Shown: positions 1 through 9,545 of the stretch, piece by piece
Layout of the letters: each line of letters starts with the position of its first letter
Position numbering within the stretch: the first letter of the stretch is position 1
Assembly (NCBI RefSeq): GCF_000142805.1
Contig: NC_013084.1
Coordinates: 1,149,854-1,213,853 of the forward strand
DNA: 64,000 nucleotides
Reading direction: 5' to 3'
DNA from: Lachancea thermotolerans CBS 6340
Lineage: Eukaryota > Ascomycota > Saccharomycetes > Saccharomycetales > Saccharomycetaceae
Made by a program: the position numbers and the translations under genes
The notes under the pieces: generated by a model
Databases searched by the model: none
The model's input: only the letters and a program-made list of their open reading frames with translations
Told to the model about the DNA's origin: nothing

Positions 1-967
1 GGTCAAGGTCATTTCGACCCCGGAACCTCTAATCATTCGCTTTACCTCATAAACTGATACGAGCTTCTGCTATCCTGAGGGAAACTTCGGCAGGAACCAG
101 CTACTAGATGGTTCGATTAGTCTTTCGCCCCTATACCCAAATTCGACGATCGATTTGCACGTCAGAACCGCTACGAGCCTCCACCAGAGTTTCCTCTGGC
201 TTCACCCTATTCAGGCATAGTTCACCATCTTTCGGGTCCCAACAGCTATGCTCTTACTCAAATCCATCCGAAAACATCAGGATCGGTCGATGATGCACCT
301 ACAAGAGGCCCTCACCTACGTTCACTTTCATTACGCGTACGGGTTTTACACCCAAACACTCGCATAGACGTTAGACTCCTTGGTCCGTGTTTCAAGACGG
401 GCGGCATTTAACCATTATGCCAACATCCTTGACAAAAGTCGCAGTCCTCAGTCCCGGCTGGCAGTATTCCCCTGGGCTATAACGCTTCTCCGAAGACAAG
501 CCACGTTCCCAAAGATTTATCCTACCGCCAAAACTGATGTTGGCCCAGTGAGCTGCGAGATCCCCACCCACAAGGAGCGAGGGTCGCAAAACACCATGTC
601 TGATCAAATGCCCTTCCCTTTCAACAATTTCACGTACTTTTTCACTCTCTTTTCAAAGTTCTTTTCATCTTTCCATCACTGTACTTGTTCGCTATCGGTC
701 TCTCGCCAATATTTAGCTTTAGATGGAATTTACCACCCACTTAGAGCTGCATTCCCAAACAACTCGACTCGTCGAAAGCACTTTACATAGGACTAGACTC
801 CTCGCCATACGGGATTCTCACCCTCCATGACGTCCTGTTCCAAGGAACATAGACAAGGACTAGCCCCAAAGTAGCTTCTTCAAATTACAACTCGGACACC
901 GAAGGTGCCAGATTTCAAATTTGAGCTTTTGCCGCTTCACTCGCCGTTACTAAGGCAATCCCGGTTG

Positions 968-999
<32 letters not shown>

Positions 1000-1035
1000 G
1001 TTCAGCGGGTAATCCTACCTGATTTGAGGTCAAAC
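1..1035 (-). rRNA. 25S (large subunit) rRNA, 5' part only
   Basis: This is the 5' third of the large-subunit rRNA, read on the minus strand. The mature 5' end is placed where the reverse complement begins GTTTGACCTCAAATCAGG, the conserved fungal 25S start. The well-known D1 region follows, including the reverse complement of the usual LSU primer site near 970-1010. The gene runs out of the window at base 1, so about two thirds is missing. It belongs to the same 35S transcript as the 5.8S and 18S to its right. Short ORFs over this interval are chance frames. Confidence 0.97.
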
Positions 1036-1242
1036 TTTATGAATACTGTTTGCCAGACTGTCTGTACTTTCAGTAAAAGCCTTTAAAACGCCTACTAACG
1101 CCACTACGAGTTGGTAAAACCTAATACGCAGAGTATCAGCGGACTGGACTAAAACCTCAGTCAGCAACAGCCAGATGGCCAGCATTTTCAAGTTAACCCA
1201 GAAAGAGTACCACTCACTACCAAACCCGAGGGTTTGAGAAGG
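1036..1242 (-). other. Internal transcribed spacer 2 (ITS2)
   Basis: Spacer between 5.8S and 25S, bounded by the conserved 25S 5' end and the 5.8S 3' end. At about 207 nt it is of ordinary length for a Saccharomycetaceae yeast. It is removed during pre-rRNA processing. Its sequence would be the best single stretch for species identification. Confidence 0.93.
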
Positions 1243-1400
1243 AAATGACGCTCAAACAGGCATGCCCCCTGGAATACCAGAGGGCGCAATGTGCGTTCAA
1301 AGATTCGATGATTCACGAATATCTGCAATTCACAATACTTATCGCATTTCGCTGCGTTCTTCATCGATGCGAGAACCAAGAGATCCGTTGTTGAAAGTTT
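1243..1400 (-). rRNA. 5.8S rRNA
   Basis: On the minus strand the sequence starts AAACTTTCAACAACGGATCT and ends GAGCGTCATTT, the canonical yeast 5.8S ends. The interval is 158 nt, the usual length. It contains the conserved GATGAAGAACGCAGCGAAATG core. It lies between ITS1 and ITS2, in the expected order. Confidence 0.98.
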
Positions 1401-1620
1401 TAAATATTTTTTTTCTAAAATGAAAAATAATTGACAGTGTTTAAAATACAATAGTTGTTTGTGTTTGTAACCCTTGGGCCGTAAAGCCCAAAGAAGAAGC
1501 GTTGTAAAATAAATTACTCCACAGTGTGTGTGTAGAGAGACAGTCGTTAACAGAAAGCATCATCGGCCGCGCAATCAAGCGCAGGCTTCTGAACTTTCCC
1601 GGCTGCTCTAACAAAATTCT

Positions 1621-1621
<1 letters not shown>
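1401..1621 (-). other. Internal transcribed spacer 1 (ITS1)
   Basis: About 221 nt between the 18S 3' end and the 5.8S 5' end. It is AT-richer than the flanking rRNA genes. No separate gene is seen in it. Confidence 0.93.
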
Positions 1622-1670
<49 letters not shown>

Positions 1671-1773
1671 GTTCCTCTAAATGACCAAGTTTGACCAGAT
1701 TCTCCGCTCTGAGATGGAGTTGCCCCCTTCTCTAAGCAAATCCTGAGGCCTCACTAAGCCATTCAATCGGTAC

Positions 1774-1809
<36 letters not shown>

Positions 1810-2246
1810 ATCAACGCAAGCTGATGACTTGCGCTTACTAGGAATTCCTCGTTGAAGAGCAATAATTACAATGCTCTATCCCCAGCACGACGGAGTTTCA
1901 CAAGTTTACCCAGACCTCTCGGCCAAGGTTATACTCGCTGGCTCCGTCAGTGTAGCGCGCGTGCGGCCCAGAACGTCTAAGGGCATCACAGACCTGTTAT
2001 TGCCTCAAACTTCCATCGGCTTGAAACCGATAGTCCCTCTAAGAAGTGACAAACCAGCAAATGCTAGCAGCACTATTTAGTAGGTTAAGGTCTCGTTCGT
2101 TATCGCAATTAAGCAGACAAATCACTCCACCAACTAAGAACGGCCATGCACCACCACCCACAAAATCAAGAAAGAGCTCTCAATCTGTCAATCCTTATTG
2201 TGTCTGGACCTGGTGAGTTTCCCCGTGTTGAGTCAAATTAAGCCGC

Positions 2247-2315
<69 letters not shown>

Positions 2316-3420
2316 AGAACCCAAAGACTTTGATTTCTCGTAAGGTGCCGAGTGGGTCATTAAAAAAACACCACCCGATCCCTAGTCGGCATAGTTTATG
2401 GTTAAGACTACGACGGTATCTGATCATCTTCGATCCCCTAACTTTCGTTCTTGATTAATGAAAACGTCCTTGGCAAATGCTTTCGCAGTAGTTAGTCTTC
2501 AATAAATCCAAGAATTTCACCTCTGACAATTGAATACTGATGCCCCCGACCGTCCCTATTAATCATTACGATGGTCCTAGAAACCAACAAAATAGAACCA
2601 AACGTCCTATTCTATTATTCCATGCTAATATATTCGAGCAATCGCCTGCTTTGAACACTCTAATTTTTTCAAAGTAAAAGTCCTGGTTCGCCAAGGGCCA
2701 CAAGTGACCCAAGGTTAGCCAGAAGGAAAGGCTCGGCTGGATCCAGTACACGAAAAAAATCGGACCGGCCAGCCAAGCCCAAAGTTCAACTACGAGCTTT
2801 TTAACTGCAACAACTTTAATATACGCTATTGGAGCTGGAATTACCGCGGCTGCTGGCACCAGACTTGCCCTCCAATTGTTCCTCGTTAAGGTATTTACAT
2901 TGTACTCATTCCAATTACAAGACCCGAATGGGCCCTGTATCGTTACATATTGTCACTACCTCCCTGAATTAGGATTGGGTAATTTGCGCGCCTGCTGCCT
3001 TCCTTGGATGTGGTAGCCGTTTCTCAGGCTCCCTCTCCGGAATCGAACCCTTATTCCCCGTTACCCGTTGAAACCATGGTAGGCCACTATCCTACCATCG
3101 AAAGTTGATAGGGCAGAAATTTGAATGAACCATCGCCAGCACAAGGCCATGCGATTCGAAAAGTTATTATGAATCATCATAGAGTCCGAAGACATTGATT
3201 TTTTATCTAATAAATACATCTCTTCCAAAAGGTCGAGATTTTAAGCATGTATTAGCTCTAGAATTACCACAGTTATACCATGTAGTAAAGGAACTATCAA
3301 ATAAACGATAACTGATTTAATGAGCCATTCGCAGTTTCACTGTATAAATTGCTTATACTTAGACATGCATGGCTTAATCTTTGAGACAAGCATATGACTA
3401 CTGGCAGGATCAACCAGATA
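1622..3420 (-). rRNA. 18S (small subunit) rRNA, complete
   Basis: Complete small-subunit rRNA on the minus strand. The 5' end reads TATCTGGTTGATCCTGCCAG and the 3' end reads GTAGGTGAACCTGCGGAAGG followed by ATCATTA. The length is 1,799 nt, within a base of the usual yeast gene. No intron or large insertion is evident. Several ORFs overlap it, but all are incidental. Confidence 0.98.
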
Positions 3421-4954
3421 ACTATCTTTAATCTGAACAGCTGAAGAGCGTCTAGTCCTCCGAAGAGAACCTTTCACCCAACTGCCGTCATTTGAAGATA
3501 ATCTTTGAAAGGTTGGCTTGCGAACAAGCAACGAGCGGAGCGGAAAGAAAGCTCTTACACTCTCATTTCCACACGCCCATCATGCCATAGCACTCTTTGA
3601 GTTTCCTCTAGCCAATTTCCACTAAACACTGATCCGATGTTTCACAGAAGCAGGTTTAATATCATTAGCTTGAGAGGAGGTTACACTCATCGAATCACAG
3701 TTATTTTCATAACCGGCTATTCGACGAGGCATTCCCCCAAATTCGAATTCTTTGAAATAGATTGCTATTAGCTAGTAATCCACCAAATCCTCCGCCGCTC
3801 GCCCACGGAATCGCTAGATGTCCGAGACGAGACTGTTCAGGCTAAGCAGCTCAACAACCCGCGTCCGCCTGTGAGAGTACTCGACAGACTTTCGCTGGCA
3901 TTTCGCCGCCATCACCCATGTCGAAGCGCTGTATAGAGACTAAGCAGATCTGACGATCACCTAGTGACTCTCTCCACCGTTCAACAAGGCCATGTTCTTT
4001 ACGAACTTCCAAACCTACTAGAACTTGTTTCCAAATTCTTTCGATTTGTTTTCAACTGCTTTCGCATGAAGTACCTGACGCTGTCTTTTTCCCTTTCATC
4101 TGGTCCTTCCTTTATATCCCCATTCTATAATTTTATAAATCCTTTATTTTTTTCCTGTCGCTTCCCCCATTCTTCTTAATACAAGCCTTGAGAATCTCCC
4201 ACAAAATTCTTTCCGTTAGCCCTCGACAAGAAAAACTTAAAAAAAACCAGAGCTCCTCCCTGAGAAAGGGCACTACAGACGTTCATATCCACTCGGGGAC
4301 ACACATGAAAAACCAAAGTTCGAAAAAAAATACTTGAAAAATACAAAATCGTCAATCCTTTCAAAAATTACAAATCCAATTATAAAACCAAAACCTACAT
4401 GAACATCCAAAAACACACATAAAAAAAAAGTTGCTCGAAATCCCCAATTTAAAGTCCCTAAAATATGCAGGAGGTCTAAAAGCCCACTTCTCACTGTCCG
4501 GACCTGTATACCATGTCTCCGTAAGAAGTTGTTGTCAGATTTCGTCATATCCCGTCTTGTTCTCTACTTTACCGTCAACCTGGTGTTCGCTATCCATCAG
4601 CCCCGATGCTTTTTTCCTCTCAGCTCTCATGTTCCTACAGTATTTACTTTTCCTCCTTTTACTTGATCTTTTAGCGTCTTCTAACTCCTCTAACGAAATG
4701 CCTGAAAGTCATCATTTGAAATAAATTCTTTAATTCTTCCCACCCTTTTCTCCAAGAGTCGTATCCACACTAGTCAGCCACACCCTAGCCATACACCACT
4801 TGGTATTCCAAGATCTATCGTAGTCTCTTTTCCCCTAAAGCTGCCTTATATCCCAGGCTTTTTTTTGAAACTACTGTGTTCACGTGCACTTCCTCTCTGC
4901 TCCTCTTCATTGTTCTCCTTTTCCATAACTAGGTGTTTTTACTCTAATTCTTTC
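3421..4954 (-). other. 5' external transcribed spacer and non-transcribed spacer 2 of the rDNA unit
   Basis: Gene-free interval between the 18S 5' end and the divergent 5S gene. It must contain the 5' ETS, the Pol I promoter and NTS2, by analogy with S. cerevisiae, whose ETS is about 700 nt. The Pol I start cannot be placed exactly from sequence. The stretch from about 4077 to 4640 is recognisably repeated in decayed form at 5925-6066 plus 9546-9840. It includes the 8-mer GTTAGCCC at 4215-4222, which is the target duplicated by the hAT transposon in the relic copy. Confidence 0.85.
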
Positions 4955-5075
4955 GGTTGCGGCCATATCTACCAGAAAGCACCGTTTCCCGTCCGATCAA
5001 CTGTAGTTAAGCTGGTAAGAGCCTGACCGAGTAGTGTAGTGGGTGACCATACGCGAAACTCAGGTGCTGCAATCT
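4955..5075 (+). rRNA. 5S rRNA
   Basis: A 121-nt 5S gene that starts GGTTGCGGCCATATCTACCA and ends GGTGCTGCAATCT. It contains the conserved internal control region (AAGCTGGTAAGAGCCTGACC). It is transcribed by Pol III on the strand opposite to the 35S unit, the standard arrangement in Saccharomycetaceae rDNA. The sequence looks fully intact, unlike the pseudogene at about 10249-10355. Confidence 0.97.
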
Positions 5076-5092
5076 TTTTTATTTTTTTTTTC
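5075..5092 (+). terminator. Pol III terminator of 5S rRNA
   Basis: A run of six T, then A, then a longer T run directly at the 3' end of 5S. This is a strong Pol III stop signal. Confidence 0.85.
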
Positions 5093-5116
5093 CCAGCTTA
5101 TTCCCATCCATACATT

Positions 5117-5329
5117 ATGGAAAAAATTTATGTCTTCGTGGCACGTGACTGGAAAGGGAAAATCCGAAACACAATCAAGTTCTTGAGTTATTTATTGCAA
5201 CAAAATAGGAAAGTTGGGAAACAACACATTTTAGGGCAAGATATAGATAAGGCATTTAAAAAATTGAAATACCAAAGAACATGCGAAAAGTGCATTAAAG
5301 GATATATCATATCAAGAAACTGTTTATAG
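5117..5329 (+). other. Doubtful small AT-rich ORF (70 codons) next to 5S
   Basis: An ATG-started frame of 70 codons begins 41 bases after the 5S gene. The predicted peptide starts MEKIYVF, is lysine-rich and has a C-x2-C pair (CEKC) near its end. I recognise no family. Base use is AT-rich like the ORF at 5533-5880 and unlike the housekeeping genes further right. It may simply be spacer (NTS1) that happens to be open, or part of the same inserted AT-rich block. No promoter can be argued. Confidence 0.2.
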
Positions 5330-5532
5330 TACATTATGTTATTGTACCATTTTTATATCAAAGTTTTTCTTAGAAATATTTTACAAATATCTTTAAAATA
5401 TAATAAAGTTCTCGGTTAATGACAGCAGAATCCGATGCGTTTATCCTACTTGATTGCCTGTAGTATTACGTTTTTCCAGGTACCATAACAATAAGTAATA
5501 AAAATGTTTTTTCTTTGGAGCGATCATATAGG
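5330..5532. other. AT-rich spacer, no gene seen
   Basis: Short AT-rich interval between two AT-rich open frames, presumably NTS1 or inserted DNA. It contains no RNA gene or clear signal that I can support. Confidence 0.5.
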
Positions 5533-5880
5533 TTAATTATGGTGAGTCTCCATGTGGTCCATAATTGCTCCCTCTGTGTCTAAGTTGTCCATCCACAATT
5601 GACATATAAGCATGAAATGATCCTTATTTTCAATGCAAGCATAATTATCGTAACCTAAGTATGATGATTTCATTTTTATTTTTCCATCTTTTTCAATTAT
5701 AAAATAGGTATCTTCATATAGTTTTCTGTTTCTTCTAATTGCATCATTAATAATATCATCTTCTGCTTTTGCATCAACGTACATAATCATTTCATAAAAT
5801 TGTTTTTTTGAGAATCCTGCTTCTAAATAAGTTACTTTAAAATCTATTCTTTTACCATTGTATGTATAAATTATTATCAT
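5533..5880 (-). CDS. AT-rich orphan ORF, 115 aa, possible captured foreign gene
   Basis: An intact 115-codon frame with an ATG start (MIIIYTYNGK) and a TAA stop. I do not recognise the family. The product is acidic and rich in Ile, Lys, Asp and Tyr, with no signal peptide and no membrane segment. By hand count the third codon position is G or C in only 28 of 115 codons, and most of those fall in the last 25 codons. The neighbouring nuclear genes have no such bias. Cytoplasmic linear plasmids and some viral genes of yeasts have this composition, so capture from such an element is a hypothesis. I did not find the ATNTGA upstream element of linear-plasmid genes in the 110 bases before the start. 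It lies exactly between the live rDNA edge and the decayed spacer relic. It could be functional, or a fragment kept open by chance. Confidence 0.45.
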   Translation of the reverse strand: MIIIYTYNGKRIDFKVTYLEAGFSKKQFYEMIMYVDAKAEDDIINDAIRRNRKLYEDTYFIIEKDGKIKMKSSYLGYDNYACIENKDHFMLICQLWMDNLDTEGAIMDHMETHHN

Positions 5881-5924
5881 AATAGACGTTTAATATATTA
5901 TCTAGGGCTTTCCCATAAAATCCG

Positions 5925-6066
5925 GACGCTGCAATTTTCTATTTCATTTGCTCTCTCCTTTATGCCCCCGTTCTATAATTTGATATATCCTTTTTTTTCT
6001 ACCGCCTCCCATAGAACTTGTAATATAAGGTTCAAGAAATTCCCACAAAATTCTTTACGTTAGCCC
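5925..6066 (-). repeat. Decayed copy of rDNA spacer, left part (interrupted by the hAT element)
   Basis: This interval aligns by eye with 4077-4222 of the intact spacer. Shared blocks include TTCTATAATTT, CCCACAAAATTCTTT and GTTAGCCC in the same order and spacing, with many substitutions and small gaps. It ends at the transposon, and the alignment resumes at 9546 on the far side. It is therefore a second, non-functional copy of the rDNA spacer outside the array, in the same orientation. Confidence 0.85.
6059..6066. repeat. Target-site duplication, left copy (GTTAGCCC)
   Basis: 8-bp direct repeat flanking the transposon. It is identical to 9538-9545 and to the single unoccupied copy at 4215-4222. 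Eight base pairs is the diagnostic length for hAT elements. Confidence 0.93.
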
Positions 6067-6210
6067 CAGCACTGGGGACGAATCACGAATCCAGTCACGA
6101 ATCCAGTCACGAATCCGATCCGTTTTTGATGATTACTGGATTCGAATCCGCTTGTATAAGATGATTTAAAACGGCGAATCCAGTTACGAATCCAGACGAT
6201 TTTAATTCAT
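6067..6210. repeat. Left terminal inverted repeat and subterminal CGAATCC cluster
   Basis: Begins with the 18-bp inverted repeat at 6067-6084. About seven CGAATC or CGAATCC copies follow, some as ACGAATCCAGTC direct repeats and one as the palindrome GGATTCGAATCC. Such subterminal arrays are usual transposase-binding sites in hAT elements; that role here is inferred. Confidence 0.8.
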
Positions 6211-6316
6211 TAAAGGTGCTATGTTTACGATTCTTTCGTGTTCTGCCACCAAACTTCTAACTAACCATGCCATTAGCAACCAACAGCTTTAAAGCTTAAC
6301 TGTATACCATAGGGCA

Positions 6317-6951
6317 ATGTACCATCTGCGGGCTAAACGCAGAAAGAATTATAGAGAATTGCACAACGGCTTCCCAAAACGCAAACCATTTGAAAGAACA
6401 GCGTCATTTGGGGATCTAAGCTCCGCTGACACTCTTGTGGATGAGGGCGTCGAGGGCTTGTTGAAGAAAGAGGACCTGGAGCTCAAGAACGTATCTCCAC
6501 CAAGGAAGACAATGAGCAACAGGTTAGAACTAGCGAGGATGAAGAAGAAGCCAGGATTTCTTCTGAAGAAAGCGAGGATGAGCCTATAAACGAGATGAGT
6601 GAAACGCAAGGTCAGTATAATACAAGAGAGGAACGTGATGTTATTCCGATAGCTGCACGGCAAAGTTTTAGCAGGAGTTCAACTGATAATTCAACACCAG
6701 TAATAAGCCAGACACTGCAACTTCCCCCTTCAAACAACACTGAACCAATAGTGCGCCAGGAAATGACGGGACTTCCTATTCAAAGAGCCAGCACGGCAAC
6801 CATCAACCAGGTCATTTCATTCCCTATTCAGAGCCTGCGGTACACTAGTACAAACAAAAGAGGGGTTCATGACCCTAACGTCCAATCTAACCAGTTTTAT
6901 CACCATAGTAGCTCGAGTGACTCCGATAGTCGTTCCAAAGCGGAATCCTGA
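6317..6951 (+). pseudogene. hAT transposase, disrupted N-terminal part
   Basis: The upstream coding part of the transposase is split over two frames. Frame A starts at the ATG at 6317 and stops at 6589 (90 codons, basic and Lys/Arg-rich). Frame B, in phase with the main ORF, is open from 6445. It encodes an acidic Glu/Asp/Ser-rich stretch, has its first ATG at 6595 and stops at a single TGA at 6949-6951. After that stop the same phase is open through 6952-7050 straight into the main ORF at 7051. One frameshift in the 6445-6589 overlap plus one nonsense change would explain the layout. Alternatives are initiation at 6595 with readthrough, or splicing, but no good GTATGT/TACTAAC pair is visible. 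Confidence 0.6.
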
Positions 6952-7050
6952 AAAGTATCAGGCAGCGCTCTCAAGCGGAACCTACGCAAAGCTTTAGAAA
7001 CTGAGGAATCTTTTAGGGAAGAGTTCGGATTTGGTTTCGATGAATTTTCC

Positions 7051-9315
7051 ATGAACCCTTTTGATAATCCATTCATAGATCCTACTTCTCGTTACCATGA
7101 GACAAGCGAAATTCAAAATAGGAAATTTAGTTCTTGGCTGGTTACTTCACCTTATGAAATCTGGGTTACAAAGGTAAATGGTCCAGAGCCTTTTGCAGTG
7201 TGCAAATTTGAGAAATGTGGCCACAAATTTTATCTACAGGGAAACCCCACTTCCTCAAATATAATTCGACATTTCAGGCGGCAACACATAAGCGACTATG
7301 ATCTATTTCAAGGGCGTTTGCATTATAAACAGAAGCCTCTAGGCAGTTTCTCAACAGTTCGCTCAGTTAACAAAAAGCCATTCCCTTTTACCAAGAGATT
7401 CATGTCATTTCTCACCTTAAACATAAAAAGAATCCACCTTTTGAATGTCTTTATTGAGGGCTTCATTCCATTTAGCTTTGTGGAGACACCAGTACTGAAA
7501 ACGCTACTTAACGCTCACGATGTAAAAGGAAACATGGTAATTTCATCGCGGAAGGGGCTGGTGAGGCTCTTAGCCCAATTTGAAGAGGAGTTTAATCAGC
7601 AGCTAATGCATGCACTGCGATACTCACACAACATAAACCTTTTGCTGGATATGTGGACTTCAACCAGTCAAAAAAGCTACCTTGCGGTGATTGTTTCTTT
7701 CTGTCCCAACTTAGATAGAAAGTCACCGCTAATGTTGGAAGACATCACTACAGGCCGAAATCCCAACACCCACATCCTGGATTTCGTGGATCTGAGCGAT
7801 GAGCGGCACACTGCTGATAATATAAAGACAGCTTTACTGAGATGTCTTTCGAGATATTCAATTAGCCACAAGATAGGTAGCATCACCTTGGATAATGGCT
7901 CAAACAACATCGCTACGCTGGAGACTCTGGACAAAGATCTTCGGAAGGGCATTGGAACCAGCTCCGAGGGAGGCCTCGTAAAAATCAGGTGCATGAATCA
8001 TGTTTTGAACCGTGTTTTTCTTGACTTGCTGAAACCTTTCGAAAAACATTACAGCGGATTGTTGTCAAGGGTCGACAAGCTCACATACTATTTGAAAAGT
8101 AATGTCTACATGAGAGGAAAAGTGCGGACATACATCCCACTCACGATTCCTAAGCATAATAATACGCGGTTTCTCTCGCGCCACCGCCAGCTCGAAGCTT
8201 TTCTCAAAGTTTCTAAAGGAGTAAAGGCATTTCTCTTTGACAATCGGTTTGATCCCGATTATCAGCTATCCCAAGAGGATGGCTCAATATTCTGTTATGA
8301 GCAAGATGAGGTGGATGGTATCCTATTCTTTGTGCGGCTCACTCGTATTTTTCAGGAGTTTACAATGATGCTACAAGATGATTCTATGAACAATCTCCCT
8401 GGGGGAATCGAGTATTACTTGCACATTAACCAGTACTTTGAAGCTTGCGAAGCCTTGAAAGATGGCTCGGCCAGTAGTCAGCAGCTGCAAGACATTGGAC
8501 TCAAACAGTCACATCTATCTATCCCCAGGGAAACACATCATGTCCTGCTATCTGCTGTTTTAAGTGCAAGGTCAAAGTTTAACAAATACAGGGATATAAT
8601 GTATGCTGAACCTGGCTTCTGGGCTGCACATATCCTACAACCAACTGTTAAAACATGCGTATTGACTAACAGTTTTGATGAGCCCTTCCAAAAAGAAGTT
8701 TTGCAATCAGTTGACAGATACGTCAATCTTTGCATCCAGGATTATAGAGAGAAACATTTTTCTTCTTCTAACCTTACGCATCTAACGTCGCCTACAGCCA
8801 ACTCTCATGGCACCGGAGGCAACAAGTTCAGAGTACTCAAGAACCTAGAAAGATCCCGTGTGAGGAACGTCGCCATACGTAATGCTACAGTTGGAAGTGA
8901 ATGGCAAATATATTTAGACGAGCCTGTGGAAACTGGAAGTGATTATTTGGGGTACTGGCTCAGTAACAAGTCACGCTTTCCGGCTCTTTGTTCGCTGGCC
9001 TTATCCTTCTATCACACGAAGCTTTCGACTGCAGATGTCGAGAGATGCTTTTCTATCAGCAAGCGAGTCCTTGAGAACAGATTTTCGCTTGCGAGCGAAA
9101 ACTTGAGGCGAACTATGATAATTCGAAATCGAATGAAATGTTTTGATTTAAGTTCAAGGATGAATAAGGTCAAAGATCTCCCATTGGAATCTTGGATCAG
9201 CGAAGACGAAGAATCTGATTATAACGCCTCAGATTTCACAATGAGGTCAGAATCCCAGCCTGGCCAAACCATAACAATTCCGTCTGACGACTCTAGCGAT
9301 GGTTCTGAAAACTAA
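7051..9315 (+). CDS. hAT transposase, BED finger and catalytic core (754 aa)
   Basis: Cut-and-paste transposase. Near residues 50-80 lies a BED-type zinc finger (CKFEKC then H-x4-H). The RNase-H-like core shows the hAT landmarks. The first catalytic Asp is at about residue 200 (NLLLDMWTS) and the second at about 281 (ITLDNGSNN). The CxxH motif is at 314-317 (RCMNHVLN). The catalytic Glu is at about 664 (ADVERCFSIS), inside the C-terminal dimerisation segment (RVLENRFSLASENLRRTMI). All expected catalytic residues are present. The frame is also open upstream to 6952, where a TGA separates it from the N-terminal part, so 7051 is the first ATG after that stop and not necessarily the native start. 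The C-terminal tail is Asp/Ser-rich. Whether this shortened protein works is unknown. Confidence 0.9.
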   Translation: MNPFDNPFIDPTSRYHETSEIQNRKFSSWLVTSPYEIWVTKVNGPEPFAVCKFEKCGHKFYLQGNPTSSNIIRHFRRQHISDYDLFQGRLHYKQKPLGSFSTVRSVNKKPFPFTKRFMSFLTLNIKRIHLLNVFIEGFIPFSFVETPVLKTLLNAHDVKGNMVISSRKGLVRLLAQFEEEFNQQLMHALRYSHNINLLLDMWTSTSQKSYLAVIVSFCPNLDRKSPLMLEDITTGRNPNTHILDFVDLSDERHTADNIKTALLRCLSRYSISHKIGSITLDNGSNNIATLETLDKDLRKGIGTSSEGGLVKIRCMNHVLNRVFLDLLKPFEKHYSGLLSRVDKLTYYLKSNVYMRGKVRTYIPLTIPKHNNTRFLSRHRQLEAFLKVSKGVKAFLFDNRFDPDYQLSQEDGSIFCYEQDEVDGILFFVRLTRIFQEFTMMLQDDSMNNLPGGIEYYLHINQYFEACEALKDGSASSQQLQDIGLKQSHLSIPRETHHVLLSAVLSARSKFNKYRDIMYAEPGFWAAHILQPTVKTCVLTNSFDEPFQKEVLQSVDRYVNLCIQDYREKHFSSSNLTHLTSPTANSHGTGGNKFRVLKNLERSRVRNVAIRNATVGSEWQIYLDEPVETGSDYLGYWLSNKSRFPALCSLALSFYHTKLSTADVERCFSISKRVLENRFSLASENLRRTMIIRNRMKCFDLSSRMNKVKDLPLESWISEDEESDYNASDFTMRSESQPGQTITIPSDDSSDGSEN

Positions 9316-9429
9316 TAATAAGAGTGAAGGTCAATTTAATCGCCAAGTTCCAAATCTACATAAACCCCAAGTAGCTAACGAACACACGTTACCATCATCA
9401 TTGTCCAGTGCATCTTCGTACAAAAGTAG

Positions 9430-9537
9430 TGATTCGCCAGAATTGACGAATCCGGTCCCGTGTAGCGTTACTGGATTCACGAATCCCCGGATTCGCGCTC
9501 AAAAAAGTCGGATTCGCCGGATTCGTCCCCAGTGCTG
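9430..9537. repeat. Right subterminal repeats and terminal inverted repeat
   Basis: Several CGAATCC/GGATTCG copies precede the 18-bp inverted repeat that closes the element at 9520-9537. The arrangement mirrors the left end but with different spacing, so only the outer 18 bases are a strict inverted repeat. Confidence 0.8.
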
Positions 9538-9545
9538 GTTAGCCC
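9538..9545. repeat. Target-site duplication, right copy (GTTAGCCC)
   Basis: Exact match to 6059-6066. Immediately to the right the decayed rDNA spacer resumes (TCAACAAGAA against TCGACAAGAA at 4223). Confidence 0.93.

Larger units (their letters stand above)
6067..9537 (+). mobile_element. hAT-superfamily DNA transposon, 3,471 bp
   Basis: A complete DNA transposon with both ends present. The left terminus reads CAGCACTGGGGACGAATC, and the right terminus is its exact reverse complement over 18 bases. The 8-bp duplication GTTAGCCC flanks it. Both ends hold clusters of CGAATCC in either orientation. The cargo is a BED-finger hAT transposase on the plus strand, intact over its catalytic part but disrupted near its N-terminus. 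Related hAT elements are known in Kluyveromyces and Lachancea. It is inserted in a decayed rDNA spacer, so it moved after that spacer copy formed. Perfect inverted repeats and target duplication suggest a fairly recent insertion. Confidence 0.95.

Noticed and set aside
108-3531. Several ORFs across the rRNA genes
   Set aside because: They lie on or antisense to conserved rRNA sequence and have no protein similarity.
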